In this document: positions 50,566 to 59,734 of the stretch, one piece after another
Layout: each line of letters begins with the position of its first letter
Numbering within the stretch: position 1 is the stretch's first letter
NCBI GenBank assembly: GCA_023381895.1
Contig: JAMCTA010000032.1
Coordinates: 1 to 64,000 of the forward strand
DNA: 64,000 nt
Origin: Chloroflexota bacterium
GTDB lineage: Bacteria; Chloroflexota; UBA4733
Direction of reading: 5' to 3'
Program-made: the position numbers and the translations under genes
The notes under the pieces: generated by a model
Database searches by the model: none
The model's input: only the letters and a program-made list of their open reading frames with translations
What the model was told of the DNA's origin: nothing

Positions 50566-51579
50566 ATGTCCCAACCCCACACGGCACCCGGTCACCCCTA
50601 TTCCGGCACAGGCGAACTGGAGCAACAGTGGCACACGCCGGAGGAGCGTACCCTCAGCTTCGCCGTGGATGAGCGTGGCCTGGGTCTCCGGCTCGATCAG
50701 GCGATCTCATTTTATGCTCCAGAAGTTACGCGCAGCCAGGCCAGCAAGCTGATTCAGGAAGGGAACGTCCGTTCAGGCTCACGCATGGCTATACGAAGCC
50801 ACCGCGTCTATCTCGGTGAGCGCGTAGAGGTGTTCCTGCCCGTGCCCCCACCGGCCACGGTACAGCCGGAGCCGATGCTGCTGGATATCCGCTATGAGGA
50901 TGATGATGTCCTCATCGTAGACAAGCCTGCCGGACTCGTGGTCCATCCCGCTTATGGACACGAGACCGGGACACTCGTGAATGGGCTCCTCGCGCACGCG
51001 GGTACACTTCCTGACAATGGACTCGCATTTCGCCCGGGTATTGTGCATCGCCTCGACAAAGACACGTCAGGACTCCTTGTCGTGGCGAAGACACCTCTGG
51101 CTCTCGCCAACATCCAGCAGCAATTCAAGCGCGGTACCGTCACCAAGGCCTACCTTGTCCTCGTCGCAGGGCGCCCTCAAGGGCCTGAAGGAGTGATTGA
51201 TCTTCCCCTGGCTCGTGATCCCCGCGATCGCCAGCGGATGGCGGTGGTGCCGAGTGGTCGCCCAGCACGCACTCGCTGGCGCGTCACTGAGGAGCTTCCG
51301 GGGTACACGCTCCTCGAGGCCCGGCTGGAGACCGGCCGTACCCATCAGATTCGCGTCCACCTCCGAGCCAGCGGCTACCCGATTGTCGGTGATCAGGTGT
51401 ACGGAGAGCAGCGCCACGCCCAGGGGTTGCGGCGACAGTTCCTGCACGCCCACTTACTCGAGCTCCGGCATCCCACCACTGACCAGGCACTGTCGTTCCG
51501 CTCTTCTCTCCCGACCGATCTCGCAGCGGTGCTCGAGCGTATGCGCCTCAAAGCCGCCCGGCGACCTGGCTATCTCTGA
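50566..51579 (+). CDS. RluD-family 23S rRNA pseudouridine synthase
   Basis: About 337 residues. An S4-type RNA-binding domain (LGLRLDQAISFYAPEVTRSQASKLIQEGNVRSG) is followed by the RsuA/RluA catalytic core: IVDKPAGLVVHPAYGHETGTLVNGLL, catalytic Asp in VHRLDKDTSGLLVVA, and LETGRTHQIRVHLRASGYPIVGDQVYG. The S4 domain plus this core fit RluD (U1911/1915/1917 of 23S rRNA). ATG 50566 is the start; a GGGGAG lies about 16 bases upstream. The open frame extends further back over the Trm112-like gene, but without homology. Confidence 0.93.
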   Translation: MSQPHTAPGHPYSGTGELEQQWHTPEERTLSFAVDERGLGLRLDQAISFYAPEVTRSQASKLIQEGNVRSGSRMAIRSHRVYLGERVEVFLPVPPPATVQPEPMLLDIRYEDDDVLIVDKPAGLVVHPAYGHETGTLVNGLLAHAGTLPDNGLAFRPGIVHRLDKDTSGLLVVAKTPLALANIQQQFKRGTVTKAYLVLVAGRPQGPEGVIDLPLARDPRDRQRMAVVPSGRPARTRWRVTEELPGYTLLEARLETGRTHQIRVHLRASGYPIVGDQVYGEQRHAQGLRRQFLHAHLLELRHPTTDQALSFRSSLPTDLAAVLERMRLKAARRPGYL

Positions 51580-51585
51580 CTGACG

Positions 51586-52467
51586 ATGAAACCAAGCGTC
51601 TCACGGCTGCGTCGCGTGTGGCACTGTCGCGAACACGAGATCGAGCTCGGCCTTCGCACGATCATCATGGCGATCGTCAACGCGACGCCCGATTCGTTCT
51701 CCGGTGATGGTGTCAGCCGTAGTGTCGAGCGTGCTGGCGTGCAGATCCGGCAGATGGCTGCGGAAGGTGCAGACATCATCGACATTGGCGGGGAAAGCAC
51801 TCGACCAGGATTCACCCCCATACCTGCCCGGGAAGAGCTGGAAAGAGTGCTCCCCGTTATCATAGCTGCCCGGGGACTGACGACCCTCCCACTTTCCATC
51901 GATACCACCAAAGTTGAGGTCGCCAAGGCAGCAATCAAGCAAGGAGCGAGCATCATCAATGACGTGAGTGGCTTGTGCGTCAGCGATGCCCTCGCCCGGC
52001 TCGCCGCCGAAACAGGTGCTGGTCTCGTGCTTGGGCGCTTTCCCACCTTCCCTATCCATCAGCTCCGGTCAGAACACAAGCAATCAAACCTCCTGGAAGA
52101 GGTGTCTCACGCTCTGTCGGCCTCCATCGAGACTGCACTGGCTGCAGGGGTAACGCCGGAGCAGATCGTTATTGATCCCGGATTCGGCTTTGGGTTGCGC
52201 TGGCGCGAGAGTGCAGACCTCTTACGCCAGATGGACGAGCTCCAGGGTCTCGGTTTCCCCCTGCTCATCGGAGTGTCGCGCAAGGGCTTCACTGGACAGC
52301 CTGACGGGCTCCCTGTCGAGGAGCGAGCCTGGTCAACCGCTGCGGCCCACGCTATGGCTATCGAGCGCGGCGCTCACGCGCTACGCGTACACGATGTCCA
52401 CGCCGCTCGCCGAGTCGCCCGCTTCATCGATTTCGTTCTAGGAGAAGAAAGCGATGCCAGGCCGTGA
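51586..52467 (+). CDS. folP: Dihydropteroate synthase
   Basis: 293 residues. Conserved segments: IIMAIVNATPDSFSGDG, DIIDIGGESTRPGF, PLSIDTTKVEVAKAAIKQGASIINDVSG, IVIDPGFGFG, LLIGVSRKGFTG and HDVHAARRV. It joins p-aminobenzoate to the pterin diphosphate in folate synthesis. The loop that normally reads MHMRGxP after strand five is replaced by GLVLGRFPTFP, which is unusual in an otherwise complete enzyme. Fourteen bases of overlap join it to folK, forming a folate pair. Confidence 0.92.
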   Translation: MKPSVSRLRRVWHCREHEIELGLRTIIMAIVNATPDSFSGDGVSRSVERAGVQIRQMAAEGADIIDIGGESTRPGFTPIPAREELERVLPVIIAARGLTTLPLSIDTTKVEVAKAAIKQGASIINDVSGLCVSDALARLAAETGAGLVLGRFPTFPIHQLRSEHKQSNLLEEVSHALSASIETALAAGVTPEQIVIDPGFGFGLRWRESADLLRQMDELQGLGFPLLIGVSRKGFTGQPDGLPVEERAWSTAAAHAMAIERGAHALRVHDVHAARRVARFIDFVLGEESDARP

Positions 52468-52963
52468 CATCTGGATAGGCCTGGGAAGTAATCTGGGAGA
52501 TCGCCGGCGTTTCCTGGAGCGGGGCCTTGACCTTCTATCTGATCGTGGTATCAGCATCTGCGCAGTGTCCTCGCTCTTCGAGACGGCGCCACAGGAGGTC
52601 ACCAACCAGCCAGCTTATCTCAACGCAGCCGCCCACTGCACAACCGAGCTCTCTCCCGAACCGGCACTCCAGGAGCTTCTCGCAGTAGAACAACAGCTTG
52701 GACGCACGCGGCGTGGGCGCTGGGGACCACGCACCATCGACCTTGATCTCCTCCTATATGACGACATCGCGCTCGAGACACCCAGACTAACTATTCCTCA
52801 TCCGCGAATGTGGGGGCGCGCTTTCGTGCTTATCCCTCTCACCGAGCTTCTTCCTGAGCTGCACATGCCCGACGGCTCACTGGCACGCCAGCGAGGGCAA
52901 GCACTTGCATCCAGTCAATGGCTCACGCGTGTCGCGAGGCCCGACTGGTGGCCCAGCCCTTAG
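52454..52963 (+). CDS. folK: 2-amino-4-hydroxy-6-hydroxymethyldihydropteridine pyrophosphokinase
   Basis: 169 residues. DIWIGLGSNLGDRRRFLERGLDLL, NQPAYLNAAAHCTTEL, VEQQLGRTRRGRWGPRTIDLDLLLYDD and PHPRMWGRAFVLIPLTEL are the HPPK signatures, with the two Asp of DLDLL binding Mg-ATP. It supplies the pterin diphosphate used by FolP, whose gene it overlaps. HPPK normally ends about residue 150; the last 20 residues are not conserved. Confidence 0.96.
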   Translation: MPGRDIWIGLGSNLGDRRRFLERGLDLLSDRGISICAVSSLFETAPQEVTNQPAYLNAAAHCTTELSPEPALQELLAVEQQLGRTRRGRWGPRTIDLDLLLYDDIALETPRLTIPHPRMWGRAFVLIPLTELLPELHMPDGSLARQRGQALASSQWLTRVARPDWWPSP

Positions 52964-53163
52964 GACCTCAAGCCTTGTCGCCAACGCTGGAGCGCCTCTC
53001 GGCCACTGGCAAAGGCGATCTGATCTGGCAGCTGCTCAGGCGAGAACCAGTGAAGCTCGAGCACGTCATCGTCTGGAACAGGCTCCTCAGTCGCTTTCAT
53101 TTCGAGCGCAGCACAGACCCTCTCCAGATCAGCGCGCTGCCACCGTCACTGACTGATACCTAG
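52948..53163 (+). CDS. Possible small protein overlapping folK end, unknown
   Basis: A GTG at 52948 inside the last codons of folK opens a 71-residue frame filling the gap to the convergent transporter gene. The product (TLERLSATGKGDLIWQLL, then VIVWNRLLSRFHFERS) is moderately amphipathic but resembles nothing I recognise. Only a GAGG precedes the start. It may be a real coupled gene or chance. Confidence 0.3.
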   Translation: MAQPLGPQALSPTLERLSATGKGDLIWQLLRREPVKLEHVIVWNRLLSRFHFERSTDPLQISALPPSLTDT

Positions 53164-53678
53164 AGGCCGCGAACGAGCACGACACCCAAGATGATCAAGA
53201 GCATCCCGAAGACTCGGGACAGTGTCAGTGGTATTGCTGGTAGGCCCAGTATTCCGATCTGATCCCAGATCAGTCCAATACCCATTTGGCCCGCCGTCAG
53301 AGCAGCCGCAGTAAGCCCCACTCCCAGAATGGGTGTCGCAAACGTCCCGGCGAACAGCACCACTAACCCCAATAAGCCTGGGGTAAGGAGGACGATGGGG
53401 AAGTCCCCCGCGACCAGCACGGTTGCGGCAGCGATGAGAAAGAAGCTACCGCTAATTATCAGCATCGTCACTGAGCGCACCGGCAGACCGAGCGAGTGTG
53501 TCATCACACCCTTTGCCGCAAGCAGAACGACGCTGGCAACGTACGTGATAGAGACGGAGACGAAAATCGCTTCGATGATCCCGCGAGACCGGCCGACTGC
53601 TCCATTCAGCAAAGCCTGAGATCCAACTGCCGTGCCGCCGAGGATAGCGACGAGGAGCGCAAGCACTCTCAGGTTCAC
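53160..53678 (-). CDS. DMT-superfamily transporter, YdcZ-like (DUF606)
   Basis: 172 residues with five hydrophobic segments. The LLVAILGGTAVGSQALLNGAVGRS opening, with its GxxxGxQ pattern, and the second half GLVVLFAGTFATPILGVGLTAAALTAGQMGIGLIWDQIG match the half-size YdcZ family. Such proteins act as dimers or homo-oligomers, and their substrates are unknown. It diverges from the amidase gene and ends exactly at the small frame after folK. Confidence 0.85.
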   Translation of the reverse strand: MNLRVLALLVAILGGTAVGSQALLNGAVGRSRGIIEAIFVSVSITYVASVVLLAAKGVMTHSLGLPVRSVTMLIISGSFFLIAAATVLVAGDFPIVLLTPGLLGLVVLFAGTFATPILGVGLTAAALTAGQMGIGLIWDQIGILGLPAIPLTLSRVFGMLLIILGVVLVRGL

Positions 53679-53839
53679 CGCAGCGGTTCCCTCACCTCGT
53701 CCAGATCAGTCGCAGCCGTCAGTGGACACTGTACCTCTTTCCCATCGGCAGACAACGCACGGCACCTTCATCCGTTATGGTCAGTGTCGTCCCTCTGGAA
53801 GGAGCCGGTGGACGGGAGAACGGACGGAGGATAACCACA

Positions 53840-55813
53840 TTGCGGAGCGCCTGGATGAGAACACTGGGACAAGTAGCGGTGACCCTCGCCCTCCTGGGAT
53901 GCTTCCTCGTCTCTCCCTCTATTGCTCTCGCCAGCGGTCCACTTTCTGGGCGCACCATTGCCATTGACCCCGGACACGGCGGTGCTGATCCGGGGGCAAT
54001 CGCGAATGGCATCGAAGAGAAGAATGTGACCCTCCCCATCGGATTGGATACAGGAGCCTTGCTGACAGCGGCAGGGGCAAAGGTGGTGTATACACGCACA
54101 ACCGACACTACCGTCGGCCCAGCCGACAATACGACGGCCGGCCTCGCTACCCGCACAGCAATTGCCAACAACGCACACGCAGACATCTTCATCTCAATCC
54201 ACGCCAACTCGCTGAGCGACCCTTCATACTCTGGCGTCACTAGTTTCTTTGGCGCCAGCAGCGGCTACGTGGACGGCGTGACCAGGACACAAACAGTTGT
54301 CGACCAGAGCAGGCTGCTGGCTCAATCCATTCAGCAAGGGGTGGTCAGTCTCACGCAAGCAAACGATGATGGCGTGCACGCTGCAAACTTCTATGTGCTC
54401 GGCAATGCCAGCATGCCAGCTATTCTCATCGAGACGGGCTTTATTACCAACCCTGTGGAGGCACAGAAGCTCATAAACCCTTCATACCAGCAGACTATCG
54501 CTGAGGGCATTGTCCAAGGCATCATCAACTTCTTCAAAGCAGTCGGCAATGCCACGACGCAGGTGTTCAACCCCAACAGTGCTCAGTTTATCTCCGATAT
54601 CACTTACCCTGACCATTCTCAGGTGACGCCGGGGCAGCGCTTCACGAAGATCTGGCAAGTGATCAACAGTGGCACGACCACCTGGAACGGCTCATACCAC
54701 TTAGTACTCCAGCCAGGAAGCAACCTCGGCTCGCAGAGTGTCCCGCTCCCAACAGCGGCTCCGGGTACCAAGATCCAGCTTAGTGTGCCGGTTACGGCAC
54801 CCCAACAGCCGGGTACGTACAGTGCGACTTGGCGCCTCGCAGATCCTGGTGGCCAGCCTTTTGGTGATCCTCTGTGGATCGTGGTGACCGTCCCCGGAGC
54901 CGGCAGCCAGAACCAATGGGTGGAAACGACGACGCCAACAGCGCTCAGAGGGGGGGCCGATCAGCAGGCCGACGAGGTCCTTCCCCTTGCTCAGTGGTCG
55001 TACCTCCAAGTCACCGGTCCCAATGTCAATGGCTGGCTTCCCGTGCTCGAGCCCGCCTCTGGCAAGCACGGTTACATCGAAGCAAGCCTCGTGGGACCAT
55101 CTGGACCGCCGCCGGCACACTACACGCCACCCGCTCCGACTCCACCGTTCAAGCCATTCTGGGTTGAGACGGTCACCCCAGCAACCCCGCTGAAGTCTGC
55201 TCCCACTAATCCCTCCGTGATCTTCGGTACGGTTCCTCAGTGGACCTATCTCCTGGTCAAGGCGCCACAACAGGGTACTCGCCTCTATGTCTTCAACCCT
55301 ACAACAAATGGCACCGCCTACGTTGACGCCCCCAATGTGGGTCCAAGCGGTCCACCACCCACTGCGAGCAGCAGCATAACGGCTACTCAGCTGGCAGATC
55401 CCTCACCAACTCAGCAGCCGGCGCAACCACAGACGATCAGTTACACTGTCCAGCCGGGCGACACTCTCTGGGGGATTGCTCACAAATTCGGCATTAGCCT
55501 CCCATCGCTCGAGCAGCAGATTGGCTGGCAGAATAACGCAGTGTTACGGTCTGGTCAGGTGCTCCACTTCAGTACGGGGGTCCCGATATTCACCCCGTTC
55601 TGGGTTGCGAACTTCCAGCGCACGAGTATCTGGTCAGGGACAAACAGCAGTGCCATCAGCTTCGGAACACTGCCTCAGTTCAGCTCACTACTCGTCATCG
55701 CACCGTTGAATAACGGCCGTTACCTGGTCAAGGTCTGGCCCTCTGGCAACCAAGCGTACATCGATGCGGCCGTGGTCGGCCCAGTCGGCGCACCGAAAGG
55801 ATCGCAATGGTGA
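53840..55813 (+). CDS. N-acetylmuramoyl-L-alanine amidase with Ig-like, SH3-like and LysM domains
   Basis: About 657 residues from TTG 53840, nine bases after GGAGG. Signal peptide ending near SIALASG, then a zinc amidase_3 domain (IAIDPGHGGADPG, IFISIHANS, ILIETGFITN: the metal His/Glu/His and catalytic Glu). Next an NBR1-like Ig domain (FTKIWQVINSGTTTWNGSY), two SH3-like repeats, a LysM domain (YTVQPGDTLWGIAHKFGIS) and a final SH3-like repeat. It cleaves the bond between muramic acid and the stem peptide. The last 7 bases overlap the GerMN lipoprotein gene. Alternative starts are ATG 53777 and 53855. Confidence 0.92.
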   Translation: MRSAWMRTLGQVAVTLALLGCFLVSPSIALASGPLSGRTIAIDPGHGGADPGAIANGIEEKNVTLPIGLDTGALLTAAGAKVVYTRTTDTTVGPADNTTAGLATRTAIANNAHADIFISIHANSLSDPSYSGVTSFFGASSGYVDGVTRTQTVVDQSRLLAQSIQQGVVSLTQANDDGVHAANFYVLGNASMPAILIETGFITNPVEAQKLINPSYQQTIAEGIVQGIINFFKAVGNATTQVFNPNSAQFISDITYPDHSQVTPGQRFTKIWQVINSGTTTWNGSYHLVLQPGSNLGSQSVPLPTAAPGTKIQLSVPVTAPQQPGTYSATWRLADPGGQPFGDPLWIVVTVPGAGSQNQWVETTTPTALRGGADQQADEVLPLAQWSYLQVTGPNVNGWLPVLEPASGKHGYIEASLVGPSGPPPAHYTPPAPTPPFKPFWVETVTPATPLKSAPTNPSVIFGTVPQWTYLLVKAPQQGTRLYVFNPTTNGTAYVDAPNVGPSGPPPTASSSITATQLADPSPTQQPAQPQTISYTVQPGDTLWGIAHKFGISLPSLEQQIGWQNNAVLRSGQVLHFSTGVPIFTPFWVANFQRTSIWSGTNSSAISFGTLPQFSSLLVIAPLNNGRYLVKVWPSGNQAYIDAAVVGPVGAPKGSQW

Positions 55814-56469
55814 ACAGCGGGATCGTGCGCAGGCTTGTTATCCTCCTTCCACTCCTGCTCACCGCGTGTTCAGGTCCAGGACTATTATCAGGCCAGAGCA
55901 GCACCACAAGTTCCCCGGCGCAGGCAAACCCCACAACCAGCACGGCTACGGTAGTCACTAGGCCCGCATCCACACAAGCGTCAGCGGTGACTACAACTGA
56001 GACGGCGAGTACGAGCGCCTCCCACGCCTCCACGACAGCAGCAACAGCCACTAAGAGTACAGCGCTTACCGCCAAGGTCTACTTCACTCGTGGTACGACA
56101 CTCGCAGTAGAAACGGTTCCGGTTACAGCTCAACAGCCCCTGCACGACTCACTACAGGCCCTACTATCCGGACCGAGGCGGCCAGGCCTCTACACGCAGA
56201 TTCCTTCAGGTACAAAGCTGCTCGGGGTGAGCGTTGCGCAAGATGTGGCAACGATCAACTTGTCTCACCCAGCGGCCACTGTGCAAGGAAGTCCCGCCAT
56301 TCCGCTCATGCTGGCCCAGATCGTCGACACTGCAACCCAGTTCCCAAGCATACATCGCGTGCGCCTCCTCATCGAAGGCAAACCGGTCACCTCGCTCGGG
56401 GGGGAGGGTGTGCCGGTACCCCGGTATCTCGACCGCACTAACGTCGAGCGGATGCTCCAGCAGGAGTAG
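55807..56469 (+). CDS. GerMN-domain lipoprotein
   Basis: 220 residues. Lipobox LLLTACSG (Cys at about 21), then a Ser/Thr-rich linker to about 88, and a GerMN domain (TAKVYFTRGTTLAVETVPV, LHDSLQALLSGPRRPGLYTQIPSGTKLLGVSV, ATINLSHP). GerMN occurs in spore germination GerM and in many non-spore-forming bacteria as a wall-associated lipoprotein. It overlaps the amidase gene by 7 bases, suggesting joint function in peptidoglycan handling. Confidence 0.88.
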   Translation: MVNSGIVRRLVILLPLLLTACSGPGLLSGQSSTTSSPAQANPTTSTATVVTRPASTQASAVTTTETASTSASHASTTAATATKSTALTAKVYFTRGTTLAVETVPVTAQQPLHDSLQALLSGPRRPGLYTQIPSGTKLLGVSVAQDVATINLSHPAATVQGSPAIPLMLAQIVDTATQFPSIHRVRLLIEGKPVTSLGGEGVPVPRYLDRTNVERMLQQE

Positions 56470-56613
56470 TGACACTATCCGAGGATCGATCTTGACGCTA
56501 CCTCGAGGCCGCATCACTCTACTCCTGCTCAAACTGCCCCCCACCTGCGGAGTGAGCAGTACTTCCTCCCGGCAAGGATGTTCCCGTTGCGGCGAACCCG
56601 ACGTTCGTCTTCG

Positions 56614-57417
56614 CTAGGAAAGATTGCTCACAATGCCTGAGAGGAACGTATAGGCTCGCCGCGCCTCTCCGTCTTCCTCCTCTGGCGTGTTCTTGAGGGC
56701 TAGACACTCGATGACACAGGGACCGCGAAAACCACGCTCGTAGAGTCCGCGAAACACAGTAGGGAAGTCCACGTCGCCGTCACCAGGCGTGACGTTAACG
56801 TCGCCACGCAGTCCACCAACTTCATCCTTCACGCACATCGCGACTGTGAAGGGGGCCAGATCTGCCAGATGTGCCTCAGGCCGCTCATTGGCATAGTAGA
56901 GGAGATTGCCAGGGTCGAAGCATAGTCGGTATGCAGGATGATTCACACGCTCGATGGCTCTGAGGCAGTCGGCGCCTGTTGTTGTTGCCCCACCGTGCGG
57001 CTTCACCGCAATGGTGACACCGTGATCGGCCGCGTAGGGGGCGAGGCGGTGCATCAACGCGAAATACCGATCATAAGATTCGGGTTGATGTGCACCCATG
57101 TCCAGCAGAAATGGAACTGACAACGCCGCTGCCCGATCAACGAACCCTCGCCCAAGCTCCAGCGCCTCATCATCAGTCAACTGATGCACGGGGATACTGG
57201 AGGGCAGCATGACTAGAGTCAAGCCCCGCTTCAGGATTGCTTCGTGAACCCTTTTCGCTTCGTCCAGCGGCGTCTTCGCATCGATCCAGGCATCTGGCTG
57301 TCGCTGGAGGTGTACGTAGGCGGTGAACCCTGCTGCAGCGATACCATCCAGTACCCGCTCGAAGGGAAACCGATTGTAGGGGCGGTTCATACAGCCGAGG
57401 GTAAGACTCACGATCAT
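56614..57417 (-). CDS. Sugar phosphate isomerase/epimerase, second copy
   Basis: 267-residue TIM barrel of the AP-endonuclease-2 family. Likely metal ligands: Glu or His in VTIAVKPHGG (the usual Glu appears as Lys/His here), Asp in LCFDPGNLLYY, and CVIECLAL, which keeps the last-strand Glu. CVKDEVGG stands in for the usual H-x-K-D segment, so the His ligand is doubtful. Low similarity to the isomerase at 9790. No neighbouring sugar genes; it is convergent with the GerMN lipoprotein. Confidence 0.8.
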   Translation of the reverse strand: MIVSLTLGCMNRPYNRFPFERVLDGIAAAGFTAYVHLQRQPDAWIDAKTPLDEAKRVHEAILKRGLTLVMLPSSIPVHQLTDDEALELGRGFVDRAAALSVPFLLDMGAHQPESYDRYFALMHRLAPYAADHGVTIAVKPHGGATTTGADCLRAIERVNHPAYRLCFDPGNLLYYANERPEAHLADLAPFTVAMCVKDEVGGLRGDVNVTPGDGDVDFPTVFRGLYERGFRGPCVIECLALKNTPEEEDGEARRAYTFLSGIVSNLS

Positions 57418-57796
57418 TCACTCCATCTGTCTGTCACCACAGTGCCACGTGCCGTCTAAAGGTCTACCGACCAACTGGCACCACCATTAGAGCAGCGGCA
57501 CGCCCGCTATGCAATACCGATGGCAACGCTGCCGCAGTTCCCTTGTGAACCCAGGATGTGCCGCTGATTCTCGCGCTGGATAGAGTTGGGAGCGTGCGGA
57601 CTGGCGCCTGGTCGTTTGCTGATCGCCTCCAGCCGGCTTGGTGGACGTAGCCCGCGGCTGAAGCAGCGAGCGCTGCGCCGACGGGCGACCGGCGCGACAA
57701 CGTATGGCGAACATATGAACCCAACTCGACCGAGGCAGCGGTACACTCTGCGGCACGCGTGCGTGGAATGAATGTGGGGGGAGAAGGCCCGCATCT
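57418..57796. other. Divergent region without recognised gene
   Basis: About 380 bases between the isomerase (minus) and the transporter (plus). It contains only short, overlapping frames. GGGGGGAGAAGG occurs about 20 bases before the transporter's GTG. Promoters for both genes should lie here; no clear hexamers were seen. Confidence 0.35.
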
Positions 57797-59068
57797 GTGC
57801 TTCTGGCTCATCATCTCCTGGCCCTCTTCATCGCTCTCAGCGCCTTCGTCGCTATCATCATCCGGCCCCGCGGGATCTCGGAGGCAGTGAGCTCACTGGT
57901 TGGTGCCGTGCTCATGCTCTTCATTGGAGCCATCTCGCCCACTGATGCCCTGCGCACACTCCTTGCCAACTGGAATCTCTTTCTCTTCTTCTTCGGCCTG
58001 CTGAGCATCTCAACAGTGGCCGACCATGCCGGCGTGTTCGATTGGCTTGCCTACATCGCCAGCCGGCTCGCCCGCGGCAACCCGCAAAGGCTTTTCCTCA
58101 ACACCTTCATGATCAGCGTAGTAGTGACGGCTTTTCTCTCGAATGATGCCACCGTGCTCATTCTGACCCCTGTGCTCGTCACAGCGACCTCCCGCCTTGG
58201 CCTAGCTGCTCGCCCATATGTCTTCACGTGCGCCTTCGTTGCCAATGCCGCCTCGGTGCTCTTACCAGTGTCCAATCCAGCGAACGTCATCCTGCTCAAT
58301 GACGATCCAATGGCTCTCACACCTTATCTGCAGCACCTCTTTCTTGGAGCCGTCCTGTCGATTGCGGAGATATTTATCATCCTCTTCGTCCTCTTCCGTA
58401 GTGACCTTCGTGGCACATTCGACCCCGATAGCTTCCAGCCCGGTACGGCTCGCAAAGACTCGCCACTGTTTGGCCCGACGGCAGCCTGGTTAGTAGCCAC
58501 GGCTCTCATCTACATTGCAGCCTCGCTGCGTGAGTATCCTCTTGGCCTTGTTGCTGCTGCCAGCGGAGGTGGCCTTCTCCTACTCGCGCTGACGGTGGGC
58601 CGGCTTCCCGTACAGGGCGCCCTGCGCGGCGTGTCGTGGCAGCTCTTCGGCCTCGTTGCCGGCTTGTTGCTCATCGTGCAAGGCTTGAAGCGTGCTGGGA
58701 TCACCGAGCTCCTAGCTAAAGTCCTCCTTGCCGGCGACGGAAACAGTGCTGCGTTCACGGCGGTCGCTGCTGGTGCTGTTGGTGCCAATCTCATCAACAA
58801 CTTGCCGGCCACGTTCGTCCTCACGGCAGTCATCCAACACGTTCCGGGGAGCCAGCTGCGAGACATCCTTACCCTGGGAACGATCATCGGGGTCGATATT
58901 GGCCCTAACATCACGGTCATTGGTTCTCTTTCAACGATGCTCTGGTTGCTGATCCTACGCAAACAGGATCTCGAAGTAACGGCACTGGAATACGTCCGGC
59001 TGGGATTACCGCTCAGCCTGGTGACGCTCGTCACCAGCGCAGGCTTGTTGTGGCTTAGATCGAGGTGA
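57797..59068 (+). CDS. ArsB/NhaD-family ion transporter
   Basis: 423 residues, about 11 hydrophobic segments. The family segments are NLFLFFFGLLSISTVADHAGVFDWLAY, FMISVVVTAFLSNDATVLILTPVL and ANAASVLLPVSNPANVILL, with the SNP-N signature, and LINNLPATFVLTAVI in the second half. This is the ion-transporter superfamily that includes ArsB arsenite pumps and NhaD sodium/proton exchangers. With no arsenic genes nearby, an arsenite role is not supported. Starts at GTG. Confidence 0.85.
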   Translation: MLLAHHLLALFIALSAFVAIIIRPRGISEAVSSLVGAVLMLFIGAISPTDALRTLLANWNLFLFFFGLLSISTVADHAGVFDWLAYIASRLARGNPQRLFLNTFMISVVVTAFLSNDATVLILTPVLVTATSRLGLAARPYVFTCAFVANAASVLLPVSNPANVILLNDDPMALTPYLQHLFLGAVLSIAEIFIILFVLFRSDLRGTFDPDSFQPGTARKDSPLFGPTAAWLVATALIYIAASLREYPLGLVAAASGGGLLLLALTVGRLPVQGALRGVSWQLFGLVAGLLLIVQGLKRAGITELLAKVLLAGDGNSAAFTAVAAGAVGANLINNLPATFVLTAVIQHVPGSQLRDILTLGTIIGVDIGPNITVIGSLSTMLWLLILRKQDLEVTALEYVRLGLPLSLVTLVTSAGLLWLRSR

Positions 59069-59223
59069 ACGCGCGACCTTGGCAGTCTTGCTTAAGAGTT
59101 CTCCATGGCCAAATTCCTGTGAAAGCTCAAGCGTCCAACTACGACCACGGCAGAATGCACCACACCCGGAACCCTGGACGTGCCGCCATCAAGGAAACGG
59201 CCACGCCAGAAGCGCCCGAGGGC

Positions 59224-59625
59224 TCAGAGCGCGATGTCAGCGCTCTCGATATCGCGCTGAACGCTTGAGCGGTCACGCGCTCGCACAAGCCCGCCGACAA
59301 ATACTTGCACGTCGAACGGTTTCTCCACGAAGCTATCGAGACAGAGCTGTTCGACGAACGAGTCGGGCGGGAGAATTGAATAGCCTCCAACGACTGCCTC
59401 TGGCGTGCGCCGTCGCAGTAGACGGACGGCCTGCGCCGTTGGCAGCGACCGCTCATCAAGGTCAAGCACCAGGATGTCTACGTTTGTCAGCCTCATGAGG
59501 AGGCTTCCCAGATCAGCGTGTACCGCCTCTTGAACGGTGCAACCGGCCATCTCGAAGTGCATCCGGAGGAGCCGCCGCATCCGCGTCGACGGGTCTGCAA
59601 GGACGGCACGCAACTGAGATGCCAC
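59224..59625 (-). CDS. Lone receiver-domain protein
   Basis: 133 residues with only a CheY-like receiver. The start LRAVLADPSTRMRRLLRMHFEMAGC has a single acidic residue where two are usual; the likely phosphoacceptor is in VDILVLDLDERSL, and the Lys is in SFVEKPFDV. It has no output domain. It lies 109 bases beyond the stop of the four-GAF histidine kinase on the same strand and may be its partner, but a phosphorelay role is inferred from position only. Confidence 0.72.
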   Translation of the reverse strand: MASQLRAVLADPSTRMRRLLRMHFEMAGCTVQEAVHADLGSLLMRLTNVDILVLDLDERSLPTAQAVRLLRRRTPEAVVGGYSILPPDSFVEQLCLDSFVEKPFDVQVFVGGLVRARDRSSVQRDIESADIAL

Positions 59626-59734
59626 GCTCTGCTGGTCACTCCTCTCCGGGTCTTCCCCTCAGGGAGGACCAGAAGCTACCTGCCACACTCTACCCCAGAG
59701 TAGCCCGTCTGCACGAGCTCTTCTGTGCGACAGC

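Noticed and set aside
57797..59068. Specific call of the transporter as an arsenite pump
   Set aside because: The fold is shared with sodium/proton exchangers and there are no arsR or arsC genes nearby, so only the superfamily is stated.
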